A stretch of DNA of 64,000 nt. Origin: Enterobacter asburiae. Its GTDB lineage: Bacteria; Pseudomonadota; Gammaproteobacteria; Enterobacterales; Enterobacteriaceae. The notes below the pieces were generated by a model. That model worked only from the letters and a program-made list of their open reading frames with translations. It had not been told where the DNA came from and did not search any database. The first letter of the stretch is position 1; each line of letters begins with the position of its first letter. Where the stretch lies: assembly GCF_021440515.1 (NCBI RefSeq), contig NZ_JAKCMV010000023.1, positions 108,647 to 172,646 of the forward strand, read 5' to 3'. Positions 27,273 through 40,821 of the stretch are shown here, piece by piece. Both the position numbers and the translations under genes were made by a program.

Positions 27273-27300
27273 CTTGATGCAAGACGCAGCGACCCCATCT
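27273..27300 (+). promoter_or_regulatory. Heat-shock (sigma-32) promoter of dnaKJ
   Basis: CCCCCTTGATG (around 27273-27279) and CCCCATCT (27293-27300) with 13 bases between them match the sigma-32 elements (CTTGAAA, CCCCAT-T) and the arrangement of the E. coli dnaK P1 promoter. The transcript would have a leader of about 115 bases. Confidence 0.92.
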
Positions 27301-27422
27301 AGTAGTCAACCGCAGTGTGTGGACCTGAAAAAATTCAAATCTGGGCAGTTGAAAAAGCACCTTCTGCCCTTATTACAGGTACACAACCACATGTTGACTG
27401 AATTTTTAGTGAGGACGTTTAG

Positions 27423-29339
27423 ATGGGTAAAATTATTGGTATCGACCTGGGTACTACCAACTCTTGTGTAGCGATTATGGACGGCACTACTGCTCGCGTG
27501 CTGGAGAACGCCGAGGGCGATCGCACCACGCCTTCTATCATTGCTTATACCCAGGATGGTGAAACTCTGGTTGGTCAGCCGGCTAAACGTCAGGCAGTGA
27601 CAAACCCGCAAAACACCCTGTTTGCGATCAAACGCCTGATTGGCCGCCGCTTCCAGGACGAAGAAGTCCAGCGTGACGTTTCCATCATGCCGTACAAAAT
27701 CATCGCGGCAGATAACGGCGATGCATGGCTTGACGTGAAAGGCACCAAAACTGCACCACCGCAGATCTCTGCTGAAGTGCTGAAAAAAATGAAGAAAACC
27801 GCTGAAGATTACCTGGGTGAGCCGGTAACTGAAGCTGTTATCACCGTACCTGCGTACTTTAACGATGCTCAGCGTCAGGCAACCAAAGATGCTGGCCGTA
27901 TCGCGGGTCTGGAAGTAAAACGTATCATCAACGAACCAACCGCAGCGGCACTGGCTTACGGTCTGGATAAAGAAGTTGGCAACCGTACTATCGCGGTTTA
28001 CGACCTGGGTGGTGGTACTTTCGATATCTCCGTTATCGAAATCGACGAAGTTGACGGCGAAAAAACCTTCGAAGTTCTGGCAACCAACGGTGATACCCAC
28101 CTGGGTGGTGAAGACTTCGATACCCGTCTGATCAACTACCTGGTTGACGAATTTAAGAAAGATCAGGGCATTGACCTGCGTAACGACCCGCTGGCTATGC
28201 AGCGCCTGAAAGAAGCCGCTGAGAAAGCGAAGATTGAACTCTCTTCCGCTCAGCAGACCGACGTGAACCTGCCGTACATCACCGCAGACGCGACCGGTCC
28301 TAAACACATGAACATCAAAGTGACCCGTGCGAAACTGGAAAGCCTGGTAGAAGACCTGGTGAACCGTTCTATCGAGCCGCTGAAAGTTGCTCTGCAAGAT
28401 GCTGGCCTGTCCGTATCCGATATCCAGGACGTTATCCTGGTGGGTGGTCAGACCCGTATGCCAATGGTTCAGAAGAAAGTGGCTGAATTCTTTGGTAAAG
28501 AGCCACGTAAAGACGTTAACCCGGACGAAGCGGTTGCTATCGGTGCAGCGGTTCAGGGCGGCGTTCTGACCGGTGAAGTGAAAGACGTACTGCTTCTGGA
28601 CGTTACCCCGCTGTCTCTGGGTATTGAAACCATGGGCGGTGTGATGACTGCGCTCATCAACAAAAACACCACCATCCCAACGAAACACAGCCAGGTGTTC
28701 TCTACCGCTGAAGACAACCAGTCTGCGGTAACCATCCATGTGATTCAGGGTGAGCGTAAGCGTGCGGCGGATAACAAATCTCTGGGTCAGTTCAACCTGG
28801 ACGGTATCAACCCGGCACCACGCGGTATGCCGCAGATCGAAGTAACCTTCGATATCGATGCTGACGGTATTCTGCACGTGTCTGCAAAAGACAAAAACAG
28901 CGGTAAAGAGCAGAAGATCACCATCAAGGCATCTTCTGGCCTGAACGAAGCAGAAATCGAAAAAATGGTTCGCGATGCAGAAGCTAACGCTGAATCCGAC
29001 CGTAAGTTCGAAGAGCTGGTTCAGACCCGTAACCAGGGTGACCACCTGCTGCACAGCACCCGTAAGCAGGTTGAAGAAGCAGGCGACCAGCTGCCAGCCG
29101 ACGACAAAACGGCCATCGAAGCTGCGCTGAGCGCGCTGGAATCTTCACTGAAAGGTGAAGACAAAGCGGACATCGAAGCGAAGATGCAGGAGCTGGCGCA
29201 GGTTTCTCAAAAGCTGATGGAAATCGCACAGCAGCAGCACGCACAGCAGCAGGCTGGTGGCGCTGACGCTTCTGCGAACAACGCGAAAGACGACGACGTT
29301 GTTGACGCTGAGTTCGAAGAAGTTAAAGACAAAAAATAA
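27423..29339 (+). CDS. dnaK: Chaperone protein DnaK (Hsp70)
   Basis: A 638-residue Hsp70. The ATPase domain begins [18 protein letters not shown] and shows [14 protein letters not shown] (phosphate 2) and [10 protein letters not shown] (adenosine). The [14 protein letters not shown] segment starts the peptide-binding domain, and the lid ends with an acidic [16 protein letters not shown] tail. With DnaJ and GrpE it folds proteins and releases sigma-32. Codon use is strongly biased, as for abundant proteins. GTGAGGACGTTTAG precedes the ATG. dnaJ follows 87 bases downstream across a hairpin. Confidence 0.99.
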   Translation: MGKIIGIDLGTTNSCVAIMDGTTARVLENAEGDRTTPSIIAYTQDGETLVGQPAKRQAVTNPQNTLFAIKRLIGRRFQDEEVQRDVSIMPYKIIAADNGDAWLDVKGTKTAPPQISAEVLKKMKKTAEDYLGEPVTEAVITVPAYFNDAQRQATKDAGRIAGLEVKRIINEPTAAALAYGLDKEVGNRTIAVYDLGGGTFDISVIEIDEVDGEKTFEVLATNGDTHLGGEDFDTRLINYLVDEFKKDQGIDLRNDPLAMQRLKEAAEKAKIELSSAQQTDVNLPYITADATGPKHMNIKVTRAKLESLVEDLVNRSIEPLKVALQDAGLSVSDIQDVILVGGQTRMPMVQKKVAEFFGKEPRKDVNPDEAVAIGAAVQGGVLTGEVKDVLLLDVTPLSLGIETMGGVMTALINKNTTIPTKHSQVFSTAEDNQSAVTIHVIQGERKRAADNKSLGQFNLDGINPAPRGMPQIEVTFDIDADGILHVSAKDKNSGKEQKITIKASSGLNEAEIEKMVRDAEANAESDRKFEELVQTRNQGDHLLHSTRKQVEEAGDQLPADDKTAIEAALSALESSLKGEDKADIEAKMQELAQVSQKLMEIAQQQHAQQQAGGADASANNAKDDDVVDAEFEEVKDKK

Positions 29340-29365
29340 TCGCCCTGATGCAGGGTAATTAACCG

Positions 29366-29398
29366 GCACGGGCGTAGGAGAATTCTCCACGCCCGTGC
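29366..29398 (+). promoter_or_regulatory. dnaK-dnaJ intercistronic hairpin (position of E. coli sRNA tpke11)
   Basis: GCACGGGCGT (29366-29375) pairs with ACGCCCGTGC (29389-29398), and the stem continues through GGAG/CTCC after a single bulged A, leaving an AATT loop. In E. coli a similar hairpin lies between the two genes and the small RNA tpke11 maps there. A role in lowering or processing dnaJ message is inferred; there is no T run. Confidence 0.7.
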
Positions 29399-29426
29399 TC
29401 GCATGTTAAGGGGCTGAAAAAAACCA

Positions 29427-30572
29427 ATGGCAAAGCAAGACTATTACGAGATTTTAGGCGTTTCCAAAACAGCGGAAGAGCGTGAAATCAAAAAGGCGTA
29501 CAAGCGCCTGGCCATGAAATATCACCCGGACCGTAACCAGGGTGATAAAGAGGCTGAAGCCAAATTCAAAGAGATTAAAGAAGCCTACGAAATCCTGACC
29601 GACGCGCAAAAGCGTGCAGCCTATGACCAGTACGGTCACGCGGCCTTTGAACAGGGCGGCATGGGCGGTGGTGGATTTGGTGGCGGCGGCTTTGGCGGCG
29701 GCGCTGATTTCAGCGATATCTTCGGCGACGTGTTTGGCGATATCTTTGGCGGCGGTCGCGGGCGTCAACGTGCAGCGCGCGGCGCGGATCTGCGTTACAA
29801 CATGGATCTGACGCTGGAAGAAGCGGTTCGCGGTGTCACGAAAGAGATCCGCATTCCGACCCTGGAAGAGTGTGACGTTTGCCACGGCAGCGGTGCGAAA
29901 GCGGGGACTAAACCGCAGACCTGTCCAACCTGTCATGGCTCCGGCCAGGTGCAGATGCGTCAGGGCTTCTTTGCGGTGCAGCAGGCCTGTCCGCACTGTC
30001 ACGGTCGCGGTACGCTGATCAAAGATCCGTGCAACAAATGTCACGGACATGGTCGCGTTGAGAAAACCAAAACCCTGTCGGTCAAAATTCCGGCAGGTGT
30101 CGATACCGGCGATCGTATTCGTCTGTCCGGCGAAGGCGAAGCGGGCGAGCATGGCGCACCGGCAGGCGATCTGTACGTTCAGGTTCAGGTGAAGCAGCAC
30201 GCTATCTTTGAGCGTGAAGGCAACAACCTGTACTGCGAAGTACCGATCAACTTCGCGATGGCGGCGCTGGGCGGTGAAATCGAAGTGCCAACGCTGGACG
30301 GTCGTGTGAACCTGAAAGTGCCTGGCGAAACCCAGACCGGCAAGCTGTTCCGTATGCGCGGCAAAGGTGTGAAATCCGTTCGCGGCGGTGCGCAGGGCGA
30401 TCTGCTGTGCCGCGTGGTGGTGGAGACCCCTGTCGGCCTGAACGACAAGCAGAAACAGCTGCTGAAAGAGTTGCAGGAAAGCTTTGGCGGCCCAACGGGC
30501 GAGAAAAACAGCCCGCGCTCTAAAAGCTTCTTCGATGGCGTCAAAAAGTTCTTCGACGATCTGACCCGCTAA
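29427..30572 (+). CDS. dnaJ: Chaperone protein DnaJ (Hsp40)
   Basis: A 381-residue type I Hsp40. The J domain has the HPD motif at 33-35. A Gly/Phe region follows (about 75-105), with repeated [11 protein letters not shown] and [14 protein letters not shown]. The zinc region has all four CxxCxGxG units ([32 protein letters not shown]). Two C-terminal barrels complete the protein. It stimulates DnaK ATP hydrolysis and delivers clients. It is slightly longer than the E. coli protein (376), mainly in the Gly-rich part and the tail. It is co-transcribed with dnaK and ends at a strong terminator. Confidence 0.98.
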   Translation: MAKQDYYEILGVSKTAEEREIKKAYKRLAMKYHPDRNQGDKEAEAKFKEIKEAYEILTDAQKRAAYDQYGHAAFEQGGMGGGGFGGGGFGGGADFSDIFGDVFGDIFGGGRGRQRAARGADLRYNMDLTLEEAVRGVTKEIRIPTLEECDVCHGSGAKAGTKPQTCPTCHGSGQVQMRQGFFAVQQACPHCHGRGTLIKDPCNKCHGHGRVEKTKTLSVKIPAGVDTGDRIRLSGEGEAGEHGAPAGDLYVQVQVKQHAIFEREGNNLYCEVPINFAMAALGGEIEVPTLDGRVNLKVPGETQTGKLFRMRGKGVKSVRGGAQGDLLCRVVVETPVGLNDKQKQLLKELQESFGGPTGEKNSPRSKSFFDGVKKFFDDLTR

Positions 30573-30595
30573 GTCGACAGCAGGTCATCTTTCTT

Positions 30596-30630
30596 AAAAA
30601 GCCCGGAAGCGATTCCGGGCTTTTTCTATT
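30596..30630 (+). terminator. dnaKJ terminator
   Basis: AAAAAGCCCGGAA, GCGA loop, TTCCGGGCTTTTT: a 13-bp stem counting the A-T pairs, followed by CTATTT. It is a clean intrinsic terminator 24 bases after the dnaJ stop. Confidence 0.93.
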
Positions 30631-30745
30631 TGTGGGTATATTTCGGTAAAAGCGAATATATACTCAACATTAATCTGTTTTTGCCGAATGATCTGGCTTG
30701 GTAAGATGGTTTTATCGAGGTATTGTGGTAAAAGAGAGAGCTTAA

Positions 30746-31921
30746 GTGAAATTATTACACCGTTTCTTTAGCAGTGAAGCGTCCGGCGGCGTGATTCTGA
30801 TCGTCGCCGCGATAGCCGCGATGGTGCTGGCAAACTTAGGCATAACGCGCGAACTCTATCACGCATTTCTGGAAACACCCGTTGAGCTACGGGTGGGCGT
30901 CCTGGAAATTAATAAAAACATGCTGCTGTGGATCAACGACGCCCTGATGGCGGTTTTCTTCCTGCTGGTGGGGTTAGAGGTTAAGCGCGAGCTGGTGATG
31001 GGATCGCTGGCGAGCCGTCAGCGCGCCGCGTTTCCCGTGATTGCGGCACTTGGTGGGATGGTGGTGCCTGCGCTGCTCTTCCTGGCCTTTGCCTGGCAGG
31101 ATCCGGTAGCGCGCGACGGCTGGGCGATCCCGGCTGCGACGGATATCGCCTTTGCGCTCGGCGTGCTGGCATTACTGGGAAGTCGCGTACCCGTTGCGCT
31201 GAAAATCTTCCTGATGGCGCTGGCGATTATCGACGACCTGGGCGCAATCGTGATTATCGCGCTGTTCTACACCAGCGAGCTGTCGATACTGTCGCTGAGC
31301 GTGGCCGCAGGGGCGATTGCGGTGCTGGCGCTGCTGAATATCTGCAACGTGCGCCGCATCGGCATCTACGTGCTGGTGGGGATGGTGCTGTGGACAGCGG
31401 TGCTGAAATCCGGCGTACACGCCACCCTGGCGGGCGTCATCGTCGGCTTCTTCGTGCCGCTTAAGCCGCAGGACGGCAAGTCACCGGCAAAACAGCTGGA
31501 GCATGTTCTCCATCCGTGGGTCGCCTTTATGATCCTGCCGCTGTTTGCCTTCGCCAACGCGGGCGTTTCTCTGGAAGGCGTCACGCTGGGCGGACTGACC
31601 TCTGTCGTGCCGCTGGGGATTATTGCCGGGCTGTTTATCGGTAAGCCTTTGGGCATCAGCCTCTTCTGCTGGCTGGCGCTGAAGCTCAAGCTTGCTTCAC
31701 TGCCGCAGGGGACAACCTTCAGGCAGATCATGGCGGTAGGCGTGCTGTGCGGTATCGGGTTCACGATGTCTATCTTCATCTCGACCCTGGCGTTTGGCGC
31801 GAAGGCACCAGAGCTCATTATCTGGGCGAAGCTTGGCATCTTAATCGGCTCATTGCTGGCTGCGGTTGTTGGTTACACGCTGTTAAAAATGAAATTGCCG
31901 GGCCAGGTGGGCCAGGCATAA
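30746..31921 (+). CDS. nhaA: Na+/H+ antiporter NhaA
   Basis: A 391-residue inner-membrane antiporter that expels Na+ (or Li+) in exchange for protons at alkaline pH. It starts with GTG at 30746 ([15 protein letters not shown]), with AAAGAGAGAG 6 bases upstream. The ion-binding aspartates D163 and D164 (AIIDDLGAI) and D133 (PAATDIAFA) are present, as is the pH-sensing H225 ([10 protein letters not shown]), at the same numbers as in E. coli. Length is 391 against 388. nhaR follows 58 bases downstream and is expected to activate it in response to sodium. Confidence 0.97.
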   Translation: MKLLHRFFSSEASGGVILIVAAIAAMVLANLGITRELYHAFLETPVELRVGVLEINKNMLLWINDALMAVFFLLVGLEVKRELVMGSLASRQRAAFPVIAALGGMVVPALLFLAFAWQDPVARDGWAIPAATDIAFALGVLALLGSRVPVALKIFLMALAIIDDLGAIVIIALFYTSELSILSLSVAAGAIAVLALLNICNVRRIGIYVLVGMVLWTAVLKSGVHATLAGVIVGFFVPLKPQDGKSPAKQLEHVLHPWVAFMILPLFAFANAGVSLEGVTLGGLTSVVPLGIIAGLFIGKPLGISLFCWLALKLKLASLPQGTTFRQIMAVGVLCGIGFTMSIFISTLAFGAKAPELIIWAKLGILIGSLLAAVVGYTLLKMKLPGQVGQA

Positions 31922-31979
31922 CAGGATCCCAGGGAGAGCAGCAGGCTCTCCCTGAACACCCTCAGGGAGAGAAGAAGCA

Positions 31980-32879
31980 ATGTCTCATATCAATTACAAC
32001 CATCTGTACTATTTCTGGCACGTCTACAAAGAAGGCTCGGTAGTCGGGGCGGCAGAGGCGCTTTACCTGACGCCCCAGACCATCACCGGGCAGATAAAAG
32101 CGCTGGAACAGCGTTTGCAGGGCAAGCTTTTCAAGCGTAAAGGCCGCGGTATTGAACCGAGCGAGCTCGGCGAACTGGTCTTTCGTTACGCCGACAAGAT
32201 GTTCACTTTAAGCCAGGAGATGCTGGATATCGTGAACTACCGCAAAGAGTCGAACCTGCTCTTTGACGTGGGGGTGGCGGACGCGCTGTCAAAACGGCTG
32301 GTGAGCGGCGTGCTGGATGCGGCGGTGGTGGAAGATGAACAAATCCATCTGCGCTGCTTTGAATCCACCCACGAAATGCTGCTGGAGCAGCTGAGCCAGC
32401 ACAAGCTGGATATGATTATCTCCGATTGCCCCATCGACTCCACGCAGCAGGAGGGGTTGTTCTCGGTGAAGATCGGCGAGTGTGGCGTGAGCTTCTGGTG
32501 TATCAATCCACCGCCGGAAAAACCCTTCCCGGCCTGTCTGGAGGAGCGCCGCCTGCTGGTGCCCGGAAGGCGTTCAATGCTGGGGCGCAAGCTGCTGAAC
32601 TGGTTTAACTCGCAGGGTCTGAAAGTGGAGATACTGGGTGAGTTTGACGATGCGGCGCTGATGAAAGCCTTTGGCGAAGCGCATAACGCTATCTTTGTCG
32701 CGCCAACGCTGTACGCGCACGATCTCTATTCAGATAACAGAATTACGGAGATTGGCAGGGTGGATAACGTGATGGAGGAGTACCACGCGATATTTGCCGA
32801 AAGGATGATTCAGCACCCGGCGGTGCAGCGAATTTGCAATCGCGACTACTCGGCGCTGTTTACGCCTCCCGCGATTTAA
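31980..32879 (+). CDS. nhaR: LysR-type transcriptional activator NhaR
   Basis: A 299-residue LysR regulator. The N-terminal winged helix reads [37 protein letters not shown]; the effector domain follows from about residue 90. In E. coli NhaR senses Na+ and activates nhaA and osmC, and also the pga biofilm operon. An AGGGAGAGAAGAAGCA ribosome site precedes the ATG. It is convergent with rpsT across a shared terminator. Confidence 0.96.
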   Translation: MSHINYNHLYYFWHVYKEGSVVGAAEALYLTPQTITGQIKALEQRLQGKLFKRKGRGIEPSELGELVFRYADKMFTLSQEMLDIVNYRKESNLLFDVGVADALSKRLVSGVLDAAVVEDEQIHLRCFESTHEMLLEQLSQHKLDMIISDCPIDSTQQEGLFSVKIGECGVSFWCINPPPEKPFPACLEERRLLVPGRRSMLGRKLLNWFNSQGLKVEILGEFDDAALMKAFGEAHNAIFVAPTLYAHDLYSDNRITEIGRVDNVMEEYHAIFAERMIQHPAVQRICNRDYSALFTPPAI

Positions 32880-32885
32880 GGACAT

Positions 32886-32913
32886 AAAAAAACCCGCGTT
32901 AAGCGGGTTCTTT
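32886..32913. terminator. Bidirectional terminator between nhaR and rpsT
   Basis: AACCCGC (32891-32897), 5-base loop, GCGGGTT (32903-32909). An A run on the left (32886-32892) gives the leftward rpsT transcript a strong U tail; CTTT on the right gives a weaker one for nhaR. Confidence 0.88.
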
Positions 32914-32937
32914 AAAACAAGCAACAACGAGTGGCGA

Positions 32938-33530
<593 letters not shown>

Positions 33531-34457
33531 ATGAAGCTGATACGCGGCATACATAATCTCAACAAGGCGCCACACGGGTGCGTGCTGACCATTGGTAATT
33601 TCGACGGCGTGCATCGTGGGCATCAGGCGCTGTTACAAGGATTGCGTAAAGAGGGCGAGGCCCGTGGCCTGCCCGTTGTCGTCATGATTTTTGAGCCACA
33701 GCCGCTGGAGCTGTTTGCGGGCGAGAAGTCTCCCGCTCGCCTCACTCGCCTGCGCGAGAAGTTGCGCTACCTGGCCCAGTGTGGCGTGGACTACGTGCTC
33801 TGCGTGCGTTTCGATCGCCGTTTTGCGGCGCTGACCGCACAAAATTTTGTCGGCGACCTGCTGGTGAAGCAGCTTGGCGTGCAGTTCCTCGCAGTGGGCG
33901 ATGATTTCCGCTTTGGCGCTGGTCGTCAGGGCGATTTCTTGTTATTACAGAAGGCTGGCCTGGAGTACGGTTTTGACGTGACCAGCGCGATGACCTTCTG
34001 CGAAGGTGGCGTTCGCGTCAGCAGTACCGCCGTTCGCCAGGCGCTGGCCAATGATGAGCTCGATACCGCAGAGAACCTGCTCGGTCATCCGTTCACCATC
34101 TCGGGCCGCGTGGTGCATGGCGATGCGCTGGGGCGCACCATAGGTTTCCCGACGGCGAATATACCGCTGCGTCGTCAGGTTTCCCCGGTTAAAGGGGTAT
34201 ATGCGGTGGAAGTGGCCGGACTGGGCGACAAGCCCTATTTCGGTGTTGCCAATATTGGCACGCGTCCAACGGTTGCCGGTGTTCGACAACAGCTGGAAGT
34301 GCATCTGTTAGACGTTGTAATGGACCTCTACGGTCGCCATATAGATGTAATACTGCGTAAAAAGATACGCAATGAGCAGCGATTTGCTTCACTGGACGAA
34401 CTGAAAGCGCAAATCGCGCGCGACGAATTAACGGCCCGCGAGTTTTTTGGGCTTTAG
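33531..34457 (+). CDS. ribF: Bifunctional riboflavin kinase / FMN adenylyltransferase
   Basis: A 308-residue enzyme that phosphorylates riboflavin to FMN and adenylylates FMN to FAD. The N-terminal nucleotidyltransferase domain shows LTIGNFDGVHRGHQALL and GDDFRFGAGR; the C-terminal flavokinase domain starts near GRVVHGDALGRTIGFPTANIPL and includes GVANIGTRPTV. It ends at AREFFGL, a few residues shorter than E. coli (313), lacking only the tail. It is the first gene of ribF-ileS-lspA-fkpB-ispH. Confidence 0.97.
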   Translation: MKLIRGIHNLNKAPHGCVLTIGNFDGVHRGHQALLQGLRKEGEARGLPVVVMIFEPQPLELFAGEKSPARLTRLREKLRYLAQCGVDYVLCVRFDRRFAALTAQNFVGDLLVKQLGVQFLAVGDDFRFGAGRQGDFLLLQKAGLEYGFDVTSAMTFCEGGVRVSSTAVRQALANDELDTAENLLGHPFTISGRVVHGDALGRTIGFPTANIPLRRQVSPVKGVYAVEVAGLGDKPYFGVANIGTRPTVAGVRQQLEVHLLDVVMDLYGRHIDVILRKKIRNEQRFASLDELKAQIARDELTAREFFGL

Positions 34458-34502
34458 AACCGGCTTAACTGCCTACGTGATAAATACGGAACCGAGAATC
34501 TG

Positions 34503-37318
<2,816 letters not shown>

Positions 37319-37319
<1 letters not shown>

Positions 37320-37819
37320 TGAGTAAAACTCTTTCTTCGACAGGACTGCGCTGGCTGTGGCTGGTTGTGGTAGTGCTGATTATCGATCTGGGCAGCAAAT
37401 TCCTGATCCTCCAGAACTTCGCTCTGGGGGATACGGTGCCGCTGTTCCCGTCCCTTAATCTTCACTACGCGCGCAACTACGGCGCGGCGTTTAGTTTCCT
37501 GGCTGACAGCGGTGGCTGGCAGCGCTGGTTCTTCGCGGGTATCGCTATCGGTATCTGCGTCATACTGGCGGTGCTGATGTACCGTTCGAAAGCGACGCAA
37601 AAGCTGAACAACATTGCCTACGCGCTGATCATTGGCGGCGCGTTAGGTAACCTGTTCGATCGCCTGTGGCACGGCTTCGTGGTCGATATGATCGACTTCT
37701 ACGTCGGCGACTGGCACTTCGCGACCTTTAACCTCGCCGACAGCTTCATTTGTGTCGGTGCGGCGTTAATCGTGCTGGAAGGCTTCCTGCCGAAACCGGC
37801 CGCGAAAGAGCAGGCGTAG
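37319..37819 (+). CDS. lspA: Lipoprotein signal peptidase (signal peptidase II)
   Basis: A 166-residue inner-membrane aspartyl protease that removes signal peptides of diacylated prolipoproteins. Four hydrophobic helices are visible. The conserved boxes are [30 protein letters not shown] and FNLADSFI; the catalytic aspartates are in the last two. The small lipoprotein at 45353 in this window would be one of its substrates. It is coupled to ileS and followed by a REP pair. Confidence 0.97.
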
Positions 37820-37825
37820 CATCAA

Positions 37826-37904
37826 TGCCGGGTAGCGTTACGCTTACCCGGCCTACCGAATATGCCGACGCTTGTTGGCCGGGTTAGCGAAGCGCAACCC
37901 GGCA
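37826..37904. repeat. REP/BIME pair between lspA and fkpB
   Basis: Two inverted REP units: TGCCGGGTAGCG...TTACCCGGCCTACC and GGCCGGGTTAGCG...CAACCCGGCA. They lie inside the ribF-ispH operon and could protect the upstream message or lower expression of fkpB and ispH relative to ileS-lspA. Confidence 0.85.
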
Positions 37905-37936
37905 CACAGGCGAGACAACACTAAAGAGCAATCTGC

Positions 37937-38386
37937 ATGTCTAAATCCGTACAGAGCAACAGCGCCATCCTCGTTCACTTCACGCTGAAACTGGATGATG
38001 GATCGACGGCTGAATCCACCCGCAACAACGGTAAACCCGCCCTGTTTCGCCTTGGTGATACCTCTCTGTCTGAAGGTCTGGAACAACAGCTTCTGGGTCT
38101 GAAAGAGGGCGAGAAAAAGGCGTTCTCGCTGGAGCCTGATGCGGCGTTTGGCGTGCCAAGCCCGGATCTGGTTCAGTATTTCTCGCGCCGCGAGTTTATG
38201 GACGCAGGCGAACCGGAAGTTGGGGCGATTATGCTCTTTACCGCTATGGATGGCAGCGAAATGCCTGGCGTGATCCGCGAAATCAACGGCGACTCCATCA
38301 CCGTCGATTTCAACCATCCGCTTGCCGGGCGTACCGTCCATTTTGATATTGAAGTGCTGGAGATCGATCCGGCACTGGAGGCCTGA
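37937..38386 (+). CDS. fkpB: FKBP-type peptidyl-prolyl cis-trans isomerase FkpB (SlpA)
   Basis: A 149-residue SlyD-like [35 protein letters not shown] at the start, an insert-in-flap region ([23 protein letters not shown]) and the [15 protein letters not shown] end. Unlike SlyD it has no His/Cys-rich metal tail. It acts as a chaperone with weak isomerase activity. The ispH ATG follows one base after its stop codon. Confidence 0.96.
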   Translation: MSKSVQSNSAILVHFTLKLDDGSTAESTRNNGKPALFRLGDTSLSEGLEQQLLGLKEGEKKAFSLEPDAAFGVPSPDLVQYFSRREFMDAGEPEVGAIMLFTAMDGSEMPGVIREINGDSITVDFNHPLAGRTVHFDIEVLEIDPALEA

Positions 38387-38387
38387 A

Positions 38388-39338
38388 ATGCAGATCCTGT
38401 TGGCTAACCCGCGCGGCTTCTGCGCCGGTGTAGACCGCGCTATCAGCATTGTTGAAAACGCGCTGGAGCTTTACGGCGCGCCCATTTATGTTCGCCATGA
38501 AGTGGTGCACAACCGCTACGTGGTCGACAGCCTGCGCGAGCGCGGCGCTATCTTCATTGAGCAAATCAGCGAAGTGCCGGACGGCGCGATCCTGATTTTC
38601 TCCGCGCACGGCGTTTCTCAGGCGGTGCGTAACGAAGCGAAAAGCCGCGATTTGACGGTGTTTGATGCCACCTGTCCACTGGTGACCAAGGTGCATATGG
38701 AAGTGGCGCGCGCCAGCCGCCGTGGTGAAGAGTCTATCCTGATTGGCCATGCGGGCCACCCGGAAGTTGAAGGCACTATGGGCCAGTACAGCAACCCGGA
38801 AGGGGGAATGTATCTGGTCGAATCGCCGGAAGACGTCTTTACGCTCGATGTGAAAAACGAAGCGCGTCTGTCGTTTATGACCCAGACCACGCTCTCCGTG
38901 GACGACACCTCAGACGTGATCGACGCCCTGCGCCAGCGCTTCCCGAAAATCGTCGGGCCCCGCAAAGATGACATCTGCTACGCCACCACCAACCGTCAGG
39001 AAGCGGTGCGCGCGCTGGCTGAACAGGCGGACGTGGTGCTGGTGGTTGGCTCGAAAAACTCCTCTAACTCCAACCGTCTGGCCGAGCTGGCTCAGCGTAT
39101 GGGGAAAGCGGCGTTTCTGATTGACGATGCCACCGACATTCAGGAAGCGTGGGTGAAAAACGCGGCCTGTGTTGGCGTCACGGCGGGCGCCTCCGCGCCG
39201 GATATTCTGGTGCAAAACGTGATAGCTCGCTTGCAGGAGCTCGGCGGCGGTGACGCAATACCGCTCGAAGGCCGCGTAGAGAATATCGTTTTTGAAGTGC
39301 CAAAAGAGCTGCGTATCGACGCTCGCGAAGTGGAATAA
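38388..39338 (+). CDS. ispH: 4-hydroxy-3-methylbut-2-enyl diphosphate reductase (HMBPP reductase)
   Basis: A 316-residue iron-sulfur enzyme, the last step of the non-mevalonate isoprenoid pathway, forming IPP and DMAPP. I start at ATG 38388 ([14 protein letters not shown]), the E. coli start. The cluster cysteines are C12, the one in [11 protein letters not shown] near 96, and the one in [11 protein letters not shown] near 197. It ends the ribF operon at a strong terminator. rihC, which follows in E. coli, is absent. Confidence 0.98.
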   Translation: MQILLANPRGFCAGVDRAISIVENALELYGAPIYVRHEVVHNRYVVDSLRERGAIFIEQISEVPDGAILIFSAHGVSQAVRNEAKSRDLTVFDATCPLVTKVHMEVARASRRGEESILIGHAGHPEVEGTMGQYSNPEGGMYLVESPEDVFTLDVKNEARLSFMTQTTLSVDDTSDVIDALRQRFPKIVGPRKDDICYATTNRQEAVRALAEQADVVLVVGSKNSSNSNRLAELAQRMGKAAFLIDDATDIQEAWVKNAACVGVTAGASAPDILVQNVIARLQELGGGDAIPLEGRVENIVFEVPKELRIDAREVE

Positions 39339-39352
39339 TCCCTTTTCTGATG

Positions 39353-39388
39353 AAAGGCCAGCACCTCCTGTGCTGGCCTTTTTTTTTT
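39353..39388 (+). terminator. Terminator after ispH
   Basis: AGGCCAGCAC (39355-39364), 5-base loop, GTGCTGGCCT (39370-39379), then nine T residues. This is a textbook intrinsic terminator for the ribF-ispH operon. Confidence 0.96.
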
Positions 39389-39468
39389 GCCAATGATTTA
39401 TCGTGCTGAAGAAATCATGTCTTTTACTGATATTTAAGTCTGTTTCACGTTAAATTCTAATTATCGGT

Positions 39469-39512
39469 GTTTTCAGTTGGCAGCCGTTGCGAAGGCTGGT
39501 TAATCTGAAAAC
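39469..39512 (+). promoter_or_regulatory. Nested hairpin in the dapB upstream region
   Basis: GTTTTCAG (39469-39476) pairs with CTGAAAAC (39505-39512) and encloses a second stem, CAGCC/GGCTG (39481-39485 with 39494-39498). The structure ends 32 bases ahead of the dapB ATG, so it would be in the leader if transcription starts upstream of it. No T run follows. Confidence 0.55.
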
Positions 39513-39529
39513 GGTTTACATCATTTTAA

Positions 39530-40366
<837 letters not shown>

Positions 40367-40419
40367 ACGTTATTACCCATCGTGATGTGGTTATTGCAGT
40401 CGTAATGCCTTGATTGCAT

Positions 40420-40448
40420 AGGGCAATATTTTATTGCCCTTTTATTTT
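40420..40448 (+). terminator. dapB terminator
   Basis: AGGGCAATA (40420-40428), 3-base loop, TATTGCCCT (40432-40440), then TTTATTTT. It lies 54 bases after the dapB stop. Confidence 0.88.
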
Positions 40449-40528
40449 GAGGTTTTCATCGCAAATTATATATAAACCATCGAAAAATCGATCATATGCA
40501 CCCGTTTTCTGTTGCGGTAATGTAAATT

Positions 40529-40544
40529 TTGACCATCTGGTCTA
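40529..40544. promoter_or_regulatory. RutR box upstream of carAB
   Basis: TTGACCATCTGGTCTA matches the RutR palindrome TTGACCA-NN-TGGTCAA with one mismatch. In E. coli RutR (bound to uracil or thymine) acts at the distal carAB P1 region; the placement here is the same, about 145 bases upstream of P1. Confidence 0.85.
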
Positions 40545-40821
40545 CTTTTTACTGTCTGGCGACATAAATTTTCATTAAACTCGCTGCGCAAGCGATTTCC
40601 ACGGTGATTTACCCGATCATTTTGTCGCTTAAACCTCTTTCACGCCGCCAGGCCCGCAAAAGAATAAACAAAATATCCGCTTTTGAGTTGACTTTTACCC
40701 TCTGAATACCCAGAATGCCGCCGTTTGCCAAAAATCCGCTGGCAACAAATTTGCATTGCGTCATAACGTGGTTGTGAATTAATATGCAAATAAAGTGAGT
40801 GAATATTCTCTGGAGGGTGTT

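Larger units (their letters stand above)
40367..40821 (+). promoter_or_regulatory. carAB control region with tandem promoters
   Basis: The 455 bases before carA contain the dapB terminator and then the carAB regulatory DNA. A PurR-like site is at about 40586-40601. TTGACT (40688-40693) with CAGAAT 17 bases later (40711) fits the pyrimidine-controlled P1. Two adjacent ARG-box-like sequences (about 40773-40790 and 40795-40812, TGTGAATTAATATGCAAA and GTGAGTGAATATTCTCTG-like) overlap the expected arginine-controlled P2. The order matches E. coli carAB, where PepA, PurR, RutR, IHF and ArgR act. Confidence 0.75.

Noticed and set aside
40795-40821. GTG start nine codons upstream for carA
   Set aside because: It would place coding sequence within the ARG boxes; the TTG at 40822 has a good ribosome site and gives the E. 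coli N-terminus.
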